From NCBI RefSeq assembly GCF_046600715.1, contig NZ_JBJMAV010000003.1:186001-250000 (forward strand): 64,000 nucleotides of DNA, written 5' to 3'. Below, piece by piece: positions 28,473 through 36,811 of the stretch. A program made the position numbers and the translations under genes. The notes beneath the pieces are model-generated. The model was not told where the DNA came from and did not search any database. It was given only the letters and a program-made list of their open reading frames with translations. Each line of letters opens with the position of its first letter. The stretch's first letter is position 1. This stretch comes from Lysobacter_C viscosus. Lineage in GTDB: Bacteria; Pseudomonadota; Gammaproteobacteria; Xanthomonadales; Xanthomonadaceae.

Positions 28473-29099
28473 TTGGACAAGGCACGTCAGCGCCACCGAT
28501 TGGTCGGGCCTCCCGGCCTTTGGCAAATGAAGCGACTGTTCCAGATCGAATTCCTCAGGGGGCGTAACTTGGCCCCCGCCGATCACCTGCTGGACTTGGG
28601 CTGCGGCACGCTTCGCGGCGGCATCCCGCTGATCGACTACCTCGACGCGGGCGGCTACGTCGGCATAGACGTGCGTGAGGAGGTTATTGTCGAGGCCCGC
28701 GCCGAACTGGAATTGCACGGCCTGGGCGATAAGCGGGCCACGCTGCTTGCCACCGATGGCCTGGCGGCGTTGGCGCTGGGTCGCTCGTTCGACGTGGTCT
28801 GGGCGTTCTCGGTGCTCATCCACATGGACGACGCGCACCTCGAAGAAGCATTGGAGTTCACCGCGCGCCACCTTGCCCCCGCGGGCGTGCTCTACGCCAA
28901 CGTCAATGTCGGCGAGCGGGCTCCGGGCGGCTGGCAGGGGTTCCCGGTGATGTGGCGGCCGCTGGCCGCTTACGCCGATGCCGCGCGACGGGCGGGGTTG
29001 GAGGTCGAGGATCTGGGAGCCCTGGGCGGGCTGGGCCACGACTCCGGCGTGGCAGCGCAGGATGCGCAGCGGATGCTCGTCTTCCGCCACGCCGGCTGA
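28473..29099 (+). CDS. SAM-dependent methyltransferase
   Basis: 208 residues, class I Rossmann methyltransferase. Motif I is LLDLGCGTLRGG at about residues 40-51, followed by the acidic strand end VGIDVRE near 65, and motif IV-like FDVVWAFSVLIHM near 107-119. The target is unknown; the GCGTLRGG variant and short length resemble small-molecule or glycan-modifying methyltransferases. The TTG start is supported by GGAG eight bases upstream. It stands alone, after an atypical gap and before a hairpin, so it may have come with that gap by transfer. Confidence 0.8.
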   Translation: MDKARQRHRLVGPPGLWQMKRLFQIEFLRGRNLAPADHLLDLGCGTLRGGIPLIDYLDAGGYVGIDVREEVIVEARAELELHGLGDKRATLLATDGLAALALGRSFDVVWAFSVLIHMDDAHLEEALEFTARHLAPAGVLYANVNVGERAPGGWQGFPVMWRPLAAYADAARRAGLEVEDLGALGGLGHDSGVAAQDAQRMLVFRHAG

Positions 29100-29104
29100 G
29101 CCGG

Positions 29105-29127
29105 CGCCCGCGGTGGACCCGCGGGCG
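29105..29127. terminator. Hairpin between convergent genes
   Basis: A perfect 9-bp stem (CGCCCGCGG / CCGCGGGCG) with a five-base loop lies between the methyltransferase stop and the stop of the opposing membrane protein gene. It can serve both directions; no T-run is present. Confidence 0.5.
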
Positions 29128-29133
29128 TGCTCG

Positions 29134-29775
29134 TCAACGCTGGCCGTACAGCGTGATCCGGGTGCTGCCGGTGGGACCCTTGGAGACGAAGTACTGGCTG
29201 CGCGACAACGTCCCCCCCAGGCTGGTGAGGTAGGCCAGTGTCCAGTCCTCGGCGTCGGCGTTGTCGGCGAAGTCGAACTCCATCCGGCACCGCGTGCGAC
29301 GGCAGTCGATCACCTGCCGGTCCGGTGGCTGCGCCTCTATCGAGAGGATCGCGTCCGAACTGCCGATGCGGCGCAGCGCGGCCTCGGCGGACGCCGACCA
29401 GCGCGGATCGACGCTTTCGGCATCGAACTGCGTGGCCAGCGACTGCACCATTTTCCGCTGGGACTGCGCCAGCTCTGCATCCGATTCCACCGACTCCACG
29501 GGCGCGGCGGCCAAGGCAGGACGGGGCCGGCCGGACGCGGTCGCTCCGGCCAGCCGGTCCATCTGCACCGCTATCCGCTCGACCCGTTGCTCCAGGGCTG
29601 CCAGCCGGTCGGCCGCACCCGCAGCGGCCGGCTGGCCGGTCAGCGCCGACATGGCGCCCCCTCCCGTGCCGCCGGCCATGCGCGCGCCCATCCACCCGGC
29701 GAGCAGGGCGATGACCGTGGCGCCGACCAGCAGCGCCACGATCGTCCTGGGCTGGGGACGGGCCTCAGAGGCCAT
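29134..29775 (-). CDS. Single-pass membrane protein TM-A, paralogue of 32246-32833
   Basis: 213 residues. One hydrophobic helix at about residues 11-32 (IVALLVGATVIALLAGWMG) anchors it; the rest should be periplasmic. A low-complexity linker with a short heptad segment (LAALEQRVERIAVQMDRL) leads to a C-terminal domain of about 80 residues. That domain shares with its paralogue the pattern AILSIEA.PP, C...CR.EF.FA, DWT.AYLT and a terminal YGQR. The two cysteines may form a disulfide. The gene's start overlaps by 11 bp the end of the exported protein gene 29765-30280, so they are probably translated together. No known family recognised. Confidence 0.75.
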   Translation of the reverse strand: MASEARPQPRTIVALLVGATVIALLAGWMGARMAGGTGGGAMSALTGQPAAAGAADRLAALEQRVERIAVQMDRLAGATASGRPRPALAAAPVESVESDAELAQSQRKMVQSLATQFDAESVDPRWSASAEAALRRIGSSDAILSIEAQPPDRQVIDCRRTRCRMEFDFADNADAEDWTLAYLTSLGGTLSRSQYFVSKGPTGSTRITLYGQR

Positions 29776-30280
29776 CGCCCGCGTCTACTTCCATCATGCG
29801 GATCATGCCCATCTCGACCTTGGGCGGCAGCAGGCAGGAGATGCCGTAGGCGGTGTAGGAGCTGCTCACGCGATCCACGTCATTGAAGTAGATCGTGCCC
29901 CCCGAGTTGGCGGAGAGGACCGCGTCACCGGCGACGGACGAGGTCGCAACGCCGCGCCGGCCACCCACCGCCGTGCACTCCACGGTCCGCCCCACGTTGC
30001 CCTGGTTGTCGAAATAGATGCTGATGTCGGTGAGGTTGTAGGTGCCGACGAGTTCGGTGTCGAGCGTGCACGAGATGTAGATCGCGGTGGTCTTGTTGTT
30101 GAAGATGCCCAGCGGCCGGAACCGCAGGCCGCCGAGTTCCAGCGGCGTGGCCGGCTGGCAGACGCCGGTGGAATGGACGTAATTGACGCGGCTGGTCGCC
30201 GCCTCGGCTGCACCCGGTGCCGCCAGGGCGGCGGTTGCCAATACGGTGGCGGTCGCAGCGCCGAGGATGGTCTTGCGCAT
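29765..30280 (-). CDS. Small exported four-cysteine protein, copy A
   Basis: 171 residues, with a clear signal peptide (MRKTILGAATA... cut near GAAEA|A at about residue 27). The mature part has four cysteines, in CQPATPLELGGL, YISCTL, VECTAVGGRRG and ISCLLPPKVEMG, and looks beta-rich. It is one of four tandem paralogues (A-D). GGGAG lies about nine bases before the ATG. It overlaps the gene for membrane protein TM-A by 11 bp. I do not recognise the family; the cysteine spacing suggests two disulfides formed in the periplasm or outside the cell. Confidence 0.8.
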   Translation of the reverse strand: MRKTILGAATATVLATAALAAPGAAEAATSRVNYVHSTGVCQPATPLELGGLRFRPLGIFNNKTTAIYISCTLDTELVGTYNLTDISIYFDNQGNVGRTVECTAVGGRRGVATSSVAGDAVLSANSGGTIYFNDVDRVSSSYTAYGISCLLPPKVEMGMIRMMEVDAGDGL

Positions 30281-30383
30281 GATCGTGTTCTCCCTGTTTG
30301 AGGCGAGCGCGCCCGGGACAACCCCGGGCAGTCACTTGCCTCTCTTAGAGACGCGACTGAGCGCCGCAACCGGCCACCGGCTT

Positions 30384-30946
30384 TCAGGCGATGCGTGGTG
30401 ATATCGGTGCAACGCATCGCGCGCGGGCCGGGCCGCGGGCCCATAGACCGTTCTCGGCGTCTTCCTCCTGCATCCGGATCAGGCCCATCTCGACCGTGGG
30501 TGGCAACAGGCAGGAAATGCCGTACGCGGCCAGGGAAATGCGGACCCGATCGACGTTCAGGACAGCATGTACTGCTCCGCTCCGGCAGGCAGGTTCAGAC
30601 TGCGTGCCATCGAGTTGACCCCCGCGCCGCGCCTGCCGCCGACAACCGTGCACTGCACTAGCTGCGCCGTGGTGCCCTGGTTGTCGAAGTAGATGCTGAC
30701 ATCGGTGGCGTCGTAATCGCCGACGAACTCGGTGCCGAGCGTGCACGAGACGTAGATGGCGCTGTTGAAGATGCCCAGCGGCCGGAACCGCAGGCCACCC
30801 AGTTCCAGTGGCGTTGCCGGCTGGCAGACGCCGGTGGCGTGCACGTACCTGATGCGCGTGCCCGCCGCTTCCGCGGCAAGGGGCGTCGCCAGCGTAGCCG
30901 CTGCGACCACCGCGGCGGTTCCAATAACCAGGATGTTCCTGCGCAT
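30384..30946 (-). pseudogene. Small exported four-cysteine protein, copy B, frameshifted
   Basis: Closest to copy A. The signal peptide and first three cysteines are in one frame from the ATG at 30946 to a stop at 30557; the last part (NVDRV, then AAYGISCLLPPTVEMG) continues in another frame to 30384. One missing base near 30557-30575 explains it, because the two frames together align end to end with copy A. There is no slippery heptamer there, so programmed frameshifting is unlikely. The tail also runs about 17 residues longer than in copy A. It could be a decaying gene or a sequencing error. Confidence 0.75.
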
Positions 30947-31063
30947 GAGCGTTCCCCCCGTGTTGCCGGGTACCCCCGGAGGATTCCGGGGCGTTGCGCG
31001 CATGTCCCTTTGCCACGTTTGCGCAGGCGCACCGCCACCCGGCCAGCCCCGCCGGTTGACTGG

Positions 31064-31573
31064 CTATTGGGGCAGGTTCGCGCGCGAATCCTGGCGGACC
31101 GATATGCGCCCCATCTCGACCCCGCCCGGCAGCAGGCACGACAGGTTGATATGCGAGCCGGCCTCCCGGCGGCGGTGGATCTGGTCGAATACCAGCGGCG
31201 CGGAGGCCCCCGCCGGCACCACCACGCTGCCGGTGTAGTTGTTGACTCCCACGGTGCGGCTCCCGCCCTGCGCGGTGCAGGCGATCTCCACCGCGGCCGC
31301 GGTGCCGTTGTAGAACGAAATTTCCAGCCGGTCCTTGCCGATTTCGCCCAAGGGGTCGGTATGGAACGAGCAGGAGATGTAAATCGCCTCGGGCTTGTTG
31401 TTGAAAATACCCAGCGGACGCTGGCGCAGCCCTCCCAGTTGCAACGGCGTGCTGGGCTGGCACACGGCGGTCGCCGACACGTGGTGCTCCCAGTAATAGT
31501 CATGGGCCGATGCGGCGACGCTGGCCAGGGCGAGGGTGGCCGCGACCGCGGCGGCGAACAGTTTGATGGTCAT
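31064..31573 (-). CDS. Small exported four-cysteine protein, copy C
   Basis: 169 residues from the ATG with GGGAG nine bases upstream. The signal peptide ends near VAASA|HDYY. The four family cysteines are in CQPSTPLQLGGL, YISCSF, IACTAQGG and LSCLLPGGVEMG. Compared with A and B it has an aromatic/histidine-rich start of the mature chain (HDYYWEHH), which copy D shares (EEHYYYTRE), so C and D form one branch and A and B the other. Function unknown. Confidence 0.8.
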   Translation of the reverse strand: MTIKLFAAAVAATLALASVAASAHDYYWEHHVSATAVCQPSTPLQLGGLRQRPLGIFNNKPEAIYISCSFHTDPLGEIGKDRLEISFYNGTAAAVEIACTAQGGSRTVGVNNYTGSVVVPAGASAPLVFDQIHRRREAGSHINLSCLLPGGVEMGRISVRQDSRANLPQ

Positions 31574-31625
31574 CGCGATGTGCTCCCGGGACATGCGTGT
31601 GTGCGGGCAGGCGGGGCCTGGCGGG

Positions 31626-32138
31626 TCAATACGCGCAGCCGTAATAACAGAACCCGTTGGCGGTGATGGTCCCCATCTCCACGCCCCCGGGCAGCCGGCA
31701 CGACAGGCTTGCGAAATCGGTGGGGTTGAACCATCCGGCGTATCCCGAAACGGATGCCGAGCTGCCCGCCGGCACCGACACGCTTGTGTTCCTGACGTAG
31801 GCGGGGCTGCCCGAATCCCTGGAACCGCTGAGCACTGCGCAGGTCACCGTCACGGGGGTGGCGTTGTAGTTGTAGAACGACGCGCTGACCTGGTAATCGT
31901 CCACGAACTCCGAGCGGAGCGCGCACGAAATATCGACCGCGGAACTGCCCGAGTTGAAGATGCCGATGGGTCGGTAGCGAAGGCTCCGGCCCGCGTCGTA
32001 GGTGGCTGCCTTGCACATCCCGGTGGCCGATACGGCGCGCTCGCGGGTGTAGTAATAATGCTCTTCGGTCGCTGCGTTTCCGGCCACGGCCATGGCCGGC
32101 ACGGCGAGAATCGACGCAATCCGGGCTGCGGGGCTCAT
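31626..32138 (-). CDS. Small exported four-cysteine protein, copy D
   Basis: 170 residues, the most divergent copy. Signal peptide near MSPAARIASILAVPAMAVAGNA; family cysteines in GMCKAA, DISCALR, VTCAVLSGSR and LSCRLPGGVEMG. The C-terminus adds two extra cysteines in a Tyr/Gly-rich tail (FCYYGCAY). AGGAG lies eight bases before the ATG. It is the first of the four in transcription order, 107 bp after membrane protein TM-B. Function unknown. Confidence 0.8.
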   Translation of the reverse strand: MSPAARIASILAVPAMAVAGNAATEEHYYYTRERAVSATGMCKAATYDAGRSLRYRPIGIFNSGSSAVDISCALRSEFVDDYQVSASFYNYNATPVTVTCAVLSGSRDSGSPAYVRNTSVSVPAGSSASVSGYAGWFNPTDFASLSCRLPGGVEMGTITANGFCYYGCAY

Positions 32139-32245
32139 CGACGATTCTCCTGGCAGGAGCGGCGAAGGTATTCCCAGACATGGGCCATGTAAATGGGGGC
32201 GTCATGCCCCTCCCGGGCCGGACTGGGGCCCGCGCGTCGCAGGTG

Positions 32246-32833
32246 CTACTTGTGGCCGTAGATGGTGACGCGAACGCGGCCACCGGGCAGGTCATCGGTG
32301 AAGTACTGCGCCTGCGAGAGGCCGCTGCCGATTCCGGTCAGGTAGGCCACGGTCCAGTCGGTGGCGTCCGCGCCGCTGGCGAACTCGAATTCCAGCCGGC
32401 ACGTACTGCTGCGGCACTGGATGTGCTGGGCGCTGGGCGGGTCGGCGTCGATGGCCAGGATCGCCTCGGTGCGGCCCACCTGGGTCAGTCGCTGCTCGGT
32501 CGCGGGCCCCCAGGCCGGGTCGAGTCGCTCACGGGCATGGGAGGCTTGCAGGTCCGCCCGGGTCGGTCCGGCGGGCGCTGCGGCGCGTGGCCGGAAGCGT
32601 GAATCGCCGGCGGGGTGGGTTTGCGCAGGCCGCAGCGGACCCGCCCGGGGCGCTGGAGCCGTCCGCAATGCGTCCACCTCTCGCGCCAGTGCATCCACCC
32701 GGGAGGCCAGGGCGGCCAAGGCTTCGCGATCGGGCGGAGGGGCATCGCGATGGGCAAGCCAGGTGGCCGCCGCGAAGGCGATCGCGCTTGCGGCCGCCGC
32801 CCACGCCCATGCCGGTTTGATGGTGGAGTCCAT
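32246..32833 (-). CDS. Single-pass membrane protein TM-B, paralogue of 29134-29775
   Basis: 195 residues. A hydrophobic helix at about 8-25 (AWAWAAAASAIAFAAATWL), a short coiled-coil-like segment (LAALASRVDALAREVDAL) and a proline/arginine linker precede a C-terminal domain that matches TM-A: AILAIDADPPS, C...CRLEFEFA, DWTVAYLTG and final YGHK. It begins 24 bp after the ETF-ubiquinone oxidoreductase gene stops, on the same strand, and starts the cluster of small exported proteins. Function unknown. Confidence 0.75.
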   Translation of the reverse strand: MDSTIKPAWAWAAAASAIAFAAATWLAHRDAPPPDREALAALASRVDALAREVDALRTAPAPRAGPLRPAQTHPAGDSRFRPRAAAPAGPTRADLQASHARERLDPAWGPATEQRLTQVGRTEAILAIDADPPSAQHIQCRSSTCRLEFEFASGADATDWTVAYLTGIGSGLSQAQYFTDDLPGGRVRVTIYGHK

Positions 32834-32857
32834 GCGGGGCGTGGTCGTCGCGGGCGA

Positions 32858-34492
32858 CTACAGGTTGCGGTAATTCGGCCCCGAGCCACCTTCCGGGGTC
32901 ACCCAGTCGATGATCTCGTAGGGGTCCTTGATATCGCAGGTCTTGCAGTGCACGCAATTGGCGGCGTTGATCTGCAGGCGCTTGCCGCTGCCGGCGGGGC
33001 CGTCCGGGTCGTCGACGATCTCGTAGACGGCGGCGGGGCAGAAGCGGGTGCAGGGGTTGCCGTATTCCTGCGTGCAGCGGGTGACGCAGATGCTGGGGTC
33101 GAGCACCCTCAGATGAACCGGTTGGTCCTCGTCGTGCTCGGTGGCGGCGTAGTAGACACCTGCCAGGCGGTCGCGCGGGGGCAGTTCGCGGGGGCCCCAG
33201 TGGCGCTCGGGCGAGTCGTACTCCGCCAGTTTTTCCATCGAGCACCAGTCGGCCGAGTTCCTGAGGGTCCAGGGCGAGCGTCCGCCGGTGACCGTCTCCC
33301 ATGCGGCGTTGGCCAGGCCGAACCACAGCCCGCGCTTGAAGCCGGGCTTGATGTTGCGGACCTTGCGCAGCTCGGCCATCGCGTCGGAGTCGCGCAGCCT
33401 GGCGTCGAAGCCGTCGGCCGACAGCGCGCCGGTCGCCAGGTGTTCGGCCGCCAGCATGCCGCTGCGGATCGCCTGGTGGGTGCCCTTGACCTTGGGGACG
33501 TTGAGCAGGCCGGCGGTGTCGCCGATCAGCAACGCGCCCGGCATTTCAACCTTCGGCAAGGACTGCCAACCGCCGGTCACGATGGCCCGGGCACCGGCGG
33601 ATTCGATCGTGCCGCCGTCCAGCAGGGGTTTGACCATCGGGTGGTTCTTCCACTGCTGGAAGGCCTCCCACGGCCGGTAGTTGGGGTCCTCGTAGTCGAG
33701 GCCGCTGACAAAACCCAGCGCGATGCGGTTGTTGTCCAGGTGGTACAGGAAGCTGCCGCCATAGGTCGCGTTGTCGGCGGGCCAGCCGAAGCTGTGGACG
33801 ATCTTCCCCGGTAACGTGCGCCCTTCGGGCACCTGCCAGAGTTCCTTGATGCCGATCGAATAGGCCTGCGGGTCGCTGTCGGCGTCGAGCTTGAACCGCT
33901 TGACCAGGCGCTTGGTCAGGTGGCCGCGCGCGCCCTCGGCAAGGACCGTGACCTTGGCGCGGATGTCGATGCCCGCGGTGTACCCGGCCTTGTGGGCCCC
34001 GTCGCGCGCCACGCCCATGTCACCGATGCGTACGCCGACGACGGTGCCGGCTTCGTCGTGCAGTGTCTCCGCAGCCGCGAAGCCCGGGTAGATCTCCACC
34101 CCCAGCGCCTCGGCCTGCGGGGCAAGCCAGGCGCACATCGCGCCGAGGCTGACGATCACGTTGCCGTGGTTGGCCATGCCCGGGGGCACCGGCAGCTTGC
34201 GGCCGCTTTCCTTGCTCAGCAGCCAGAATTCGTCCTCGGTCGCCGGCACGCAGATCGGCGGTGGGTTGTCGCGCCAGTCGGGCAACAGTGCGTCAAGCGG
34301 GCCGGTTTCGATCACCGCGCCCGAAAGGATGTGCGCGCCGATGGTGGAGGCCTTCTCGATCACGCAGACCGAGATGTCGGGGTTGAGCTGCTTGAGGCGG
34401 ATGGCGAAGGAGAGCCCGGCCGGGCCGGCGCCGACGGTGACGACGTCGTACTCCATGACGTCGCGTTCGCTGTCCGGGGGGGTCTCGCTCAT
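32858..34492 (-). CDS. Electron transfer flavoprotein-ubiquinone oxidoreductase
   Basis: 544 residues. It takes electrons from reduced ETF (etfAB at 14-15.8 kb) and reduces ubiquinone at the inner membrane. The FAD-binding VVTVGAGPAGLSFAIRL lies near residue 18, the ETF-QO family stretch SFLYHLDNNRIALGFV near 237-252, and the C-terminal 4Fe-4S ligands in CVTRCTQEYGNPCTRFCPA and NCVHCKTCDIKDP. The start is the ATG with GGAG eight bases upstream; 45 further codons upstream have no family support. Length and cofactor motifs are complete. Confidence 0.96.
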   Translation of the reverse strand: MSETPPDSERDVMEYDVVTVGAGPAGLSFAIRLKQLNPDISVCVIEKASTIGAHILSGAVIETGPLDALLPDWRDNPPPICVPATEDEFWLLSKESGRKLPVPPGMANHGNVIVSLGAMCAWLAPQAEALGVEIYPGFAAAETLHDEAGTVVGVRIGDMGVARDGAHKAGYTAGIDIRAKVTVLAEGARGHLTKRLVKRFKLDADSDPQAYSIGIKELWQVPEGRTLPGKIVHSFGWPADNATYGGSFLYHLDNNRIALGFVSGLDYEDPNYRPWEAFQQWKNHPMVKPLLDGGTIESAGARAIVTGGWQSLPKVEMPGALLIGDTAGLLNVPKVKGTHQAIRSGMLAAEHLATGALSADGFDARLRDSDAMAELRKVRNIKPGFKRGLWFGLANAAWETVTGGRSPWTLRNSADWCSMEKLAEYDSPERHWGPRELPPRDRLAGVYYAATEHDEDQPVHLRVLDPSICVTRCTQEYGNPCTRFCPAAVYEIVDDPDGPAGSGKRLQINAANCVHCKTCDIKDPYEIIDWVTPEGGSGPNYRNL

Positions 34493-34563
34493 GCTGGCAG
34501 CTCCGTGTGGCGGCTCGCGGGAAGGGCCCGGATTGTCGCAAATCCACCGTGCTAGCGTGGTGG

Positions 34564-35160
34564 ATGGCCCTGGAAACCCTCCCGCTGCCCGACGCCGACG
34601 TGGCCCTGGATCCGGCGTGGATGGCACCGGCGGAGGCAGGTGCGCTGCTGCAGGCGCTGCTTACCCAGGTGCCCTGGGGCGTTCACCGGGTGCGGCTGTT
34701 CGGCCGCGAGCACGAATCGCCGCGCCTGAGCTGCTGGATCGGCGATCCCGACGCGCATTACCGCTACTCGGGCACGCGCCACGCCCCGCACCCATGGCCG
34801 GCTGCGCTGCTACCGGTGCGTGAGCGACTGGCACGCGAGCTGGGCGTGCCATTCAACAGCGTGCTGGCCAACCGCTACCGCGACGGGCGCGACTGCATGG
34901 GCTGGCACCGCGACGACGAGCGCGACCTGGGGCCGGCGCCGGTCATCGCATCGGTCAGCCTCGGCGCCACGCGGCGGTTCGTGCTCAGGCACGTGGACAG
35001 GGCGGACGAAAGGGTCGCGCTGGAGCTCGCCAGCGGCAGTCTGCTGGTGATGGGCGAGGGGTCGCAGCGGCACTACCGCCATGCATTGCCCCGCACCGCA
35101 CGGCCAGTGGGCGAGCGGGTGAACCTGACCTTCCGCTGGGTGAAGGCGGCGGGGAGCTAG
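34564..35160 (+). CDS. alkB: AlkB-like 2-oxoglutarate/Fe(II) dioxygenase
   Basis: 198 residues, the size of short AlkB/ALKBH2-type repair enzymes that remove methyl groups from alkylated bases in DNA or RNA. The iron ligands are in WHRDDE (His and Asp, near residue 118-120) and the distal histidine in RHYRHALPRT, and the 2-oxoglutarate arginines follow in the R.NLTFR end. VLANRYRDGRDCMGWH is the usual substrate-side stretch. It is divergent from the ETF-QO gene. The gene symbol reflects family resemblance and not orthology to E. coli alkB of the ada operon. Confidence 0.88.
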   Translation: MALETLPLPDADVALDPAWMAPAEAGALLQALLTQVPWGVHRVRLFGREHESPRLSCWIGDPDAHYRYSGTRHAPHPWPAALLPVRERLARELGVPFNSVLANRYRDGRDCMGWHRDDERDLGPAPVIASVSLGATRRFVLRHVDRADERVALELASGSLLVMGEGSQRHYRHALPRTARPVGERVNLTFRWVKAAGS

Positions 35161-35227
35161 GCATCGGAGCTGGAGCAGCACGCGCCACGCGCGCCGCCTG
35201 CCTTTCGAGGCGGGACCGCCGGGCTGC

Positions 35228-35887
35228 TCAGTCGTGCGCGGACACTTCGTGCTGCTGTCCCGTGGACAGGATCCATCCCGCCATTTCGCGGCCCAGCGCC
35301 GTCAGCGAGCGGTCGAATGCGACCACCACGTCCGGGATCGCCGTGGTGTCGGCCGGTTCGGCGTGCAGGAAGGTCCGCGCCGCCACCACCTTCTGGTCCT
35401 GCGCGTGGAGCAGCTTGGCGTTGACCTCGATGGTGGCCGCCGGCAGCCCGCCCGGCTGCGGGTAGTCGGCCTCGAACCGGCGCAGGTCCAGCACCAGCTT
35501 GTAGTCGGCGCTGATGCCGCTGCCCTGGCGCGCGACGGCGGGGATCTTCCCCGAGTCCTCCAGGGCCCGCAGCAGCGTGTCCTGCAGCATGTCGCTGGGC
35601 CGCTTGGCCCAGTTGGCGTCCTTGTAGACCTGCAGCTCGTCGGGGCTGGGGCGTACGGCAATGCGCAGGCTGTCGAACATCCCGTCCGCCTCCGGGGCGG
35701 TGAGCGAAAGTTGCCAGTCCACCGCCGGCCACGTCGGGTCGGCCTGCACGCGCGGGTCGGGCGCGTAGATGGTGATGCGATCGCGCTTGCCGCCGCCCAG
35801 CACGCCGCAACCGGCCAGCAACGCGGCCATTGCGATGACGGCCGCCGACCGGACAAACACTCGGGAAGTCAGGGGCAGGGTGCTCAT
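35228..35887 (-). CDS. ABC-type transport auxiliary lipoprotein (PqiC/MlaB-like operon member)
   Basis: 219 residues with lipobox LLAGC at about 25, so an outer-membrane lipoprotein. The rest fits the ABC_trans_aux (PqiC) fold: IYAPDPRVQADPTWPAVDWQ, RIAVRPSPDELQVYKDANW and LVLDLRRFEADY. In MCE systems this lipoprotein completes the route between the inner-membrane complex and the outer membrane. The start overlaps the stop of the MCE gene by 4 bp (ATGA), so it belongs to the same operon. Confidence 0.85.
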   Translation of the reverse strand: MSTLPLTSRVFVRSAAVIAMAALLAGCGVLGGGKRDRITIYAPDPRVQADPTWPAVDWQLSLTAPEADGMFDSLRIAVRPSPDELQVYKDANWAKRPSDMLQDTLLRALEDSGKIPAVARQGSGISADYKLVLDLRRFEADYPQPGGLPAATIEVNAKLLHAQDQKVVAARTFLHAEPADTTAIPDVVVAFDRSLTALGREMAGWILSTGQQHEVSAHD

Positions 35888-36810
35888 TCGGGTTCGAACT
35901 CCTTGGGTGCGTCGCGGCCCAGCAGGTAGCCGGCAGGGTTGTTGTCCAGGCGGTCGCTGATGCGGCGCAGGTCGCGGACCAGCCCGCGCAGCTCGCCCAG
36001 GGTCGGGCCGAGCTGGGCCAGGCCGTCATTGGCGAAGCTGCTGATCGCCGCCCGGTTCTCGTTGAGGATGCCGTTGGCACTGAGCGCGGTGCGGTCCAGG
36101 TTGGCCAGGGTGCTGTCCAGCTTGGCGACCAGCCCGGGCAGCTTCTCGACCAGTTCCCGGTCGATGTCCTGCACCGCCTGGTTGGTGGTGGCCAGCGTGG
36201 CGTTGAGCTGCTCGCTGGCCTGGCGTGCATTGACGATGATCGACCGCAGGTCCTCGCGCTGGTCGGCGACGGTGCCGGTCATCGTCTCGATGTTCTCCAG
36301 CGTGTTGGCCACCCGCTCGACGTTCTCCTCGCTCAGCACCTGGTCCAGCCGCGCGACCAGCCGGTTGGCGGTATCGGCGATGTTCTGCAATGCCGAGGGC
36401 TCGGTCAGGATCACCGGGATCTCGCGGTCGTCGACGTCGGCCAGGGGCGGGCTGCCGGGGGTGCCGCCGGTGAGCTGGATGATCGGGCTGCCGGTGATGC
36501 CGGTCATCGACATCTTGGCGCGGGTGTCGGCCTTGATCGGTGCATCGGCCTGTACGCGCAGCACTGCGATGACCTGGCGTGGGTCGTCCTTGGCCAGGCT
36601 CAGCTGGTCGATGGTGCCCACCGAGATGCCGTTGTACTGGACGTTGCTGCCCTTGGTCAGGCCGGTGACCGGCTCGTCGAAGATGACCGCGTATTCGCGC
36701 CAGCTTTTTTCCGACGAGTACTTCGCCGCCCACAGCGCGAACAGCAGCAGGAACAGCGACACGATGATCGTGAAGGCGCCGATCAGCACGTAGTTGGCGC
36801 GTGTCTCCAT
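35884..36810 (-). CDS. MCE-domain (MlaD-like) lipid-transport protein
   Basis: 308 residues. An N-terminal membrane helix at about 7-28, then one MCE domain at about 38-120 (VTGLTKGSNVQYNGISVGTI, then ITGSPIIQLTGG), then a long helical tail with heptads rich in N, L and Q to the end. This is the hexameric substrate-binding ring of an ABC lipid transporter; the tail is longer than E. coli MlaD's, so it may extend across the periplasm toward the lipoprotein partner. It starts 1 bp after the ATPase gene ends. Confidence 0.9.
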   Translation of the reverse strand: METRANYVLIGAFTIIVSLFLLLFALWAAKYSSEKSWREYAVIFDEPVTGLTKGSNVQYNGISVGTIDQLSLAKDDPRQVIAVLRVQADAPIKADTRAKMSMTGITGSPIIQLTGGTPGSPPLADVDDREIPVILTEPSALQNIADTANRLVARLDQVLSEENVERVANTLENIETMTGTVADQREDLRSIIVNARQASEQLNATLATTNQAVQDIDRELVEKLPGLVAKLDSTLANLDRTALSANGILNENRAAISSFANDGLAQLGPTLGELRGLVRDLRRISDRLDNNPAGYLLGRDAPKEFEPE

Positions 36811-36811
36811 C

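Noticed and set aside
30557..31003. Copy B read as a complete shorter protein, or as programmed frameshifting
   Set aside because: It would lose the fourth conserved cysteine, and no slippery heptamer is present at the junction.
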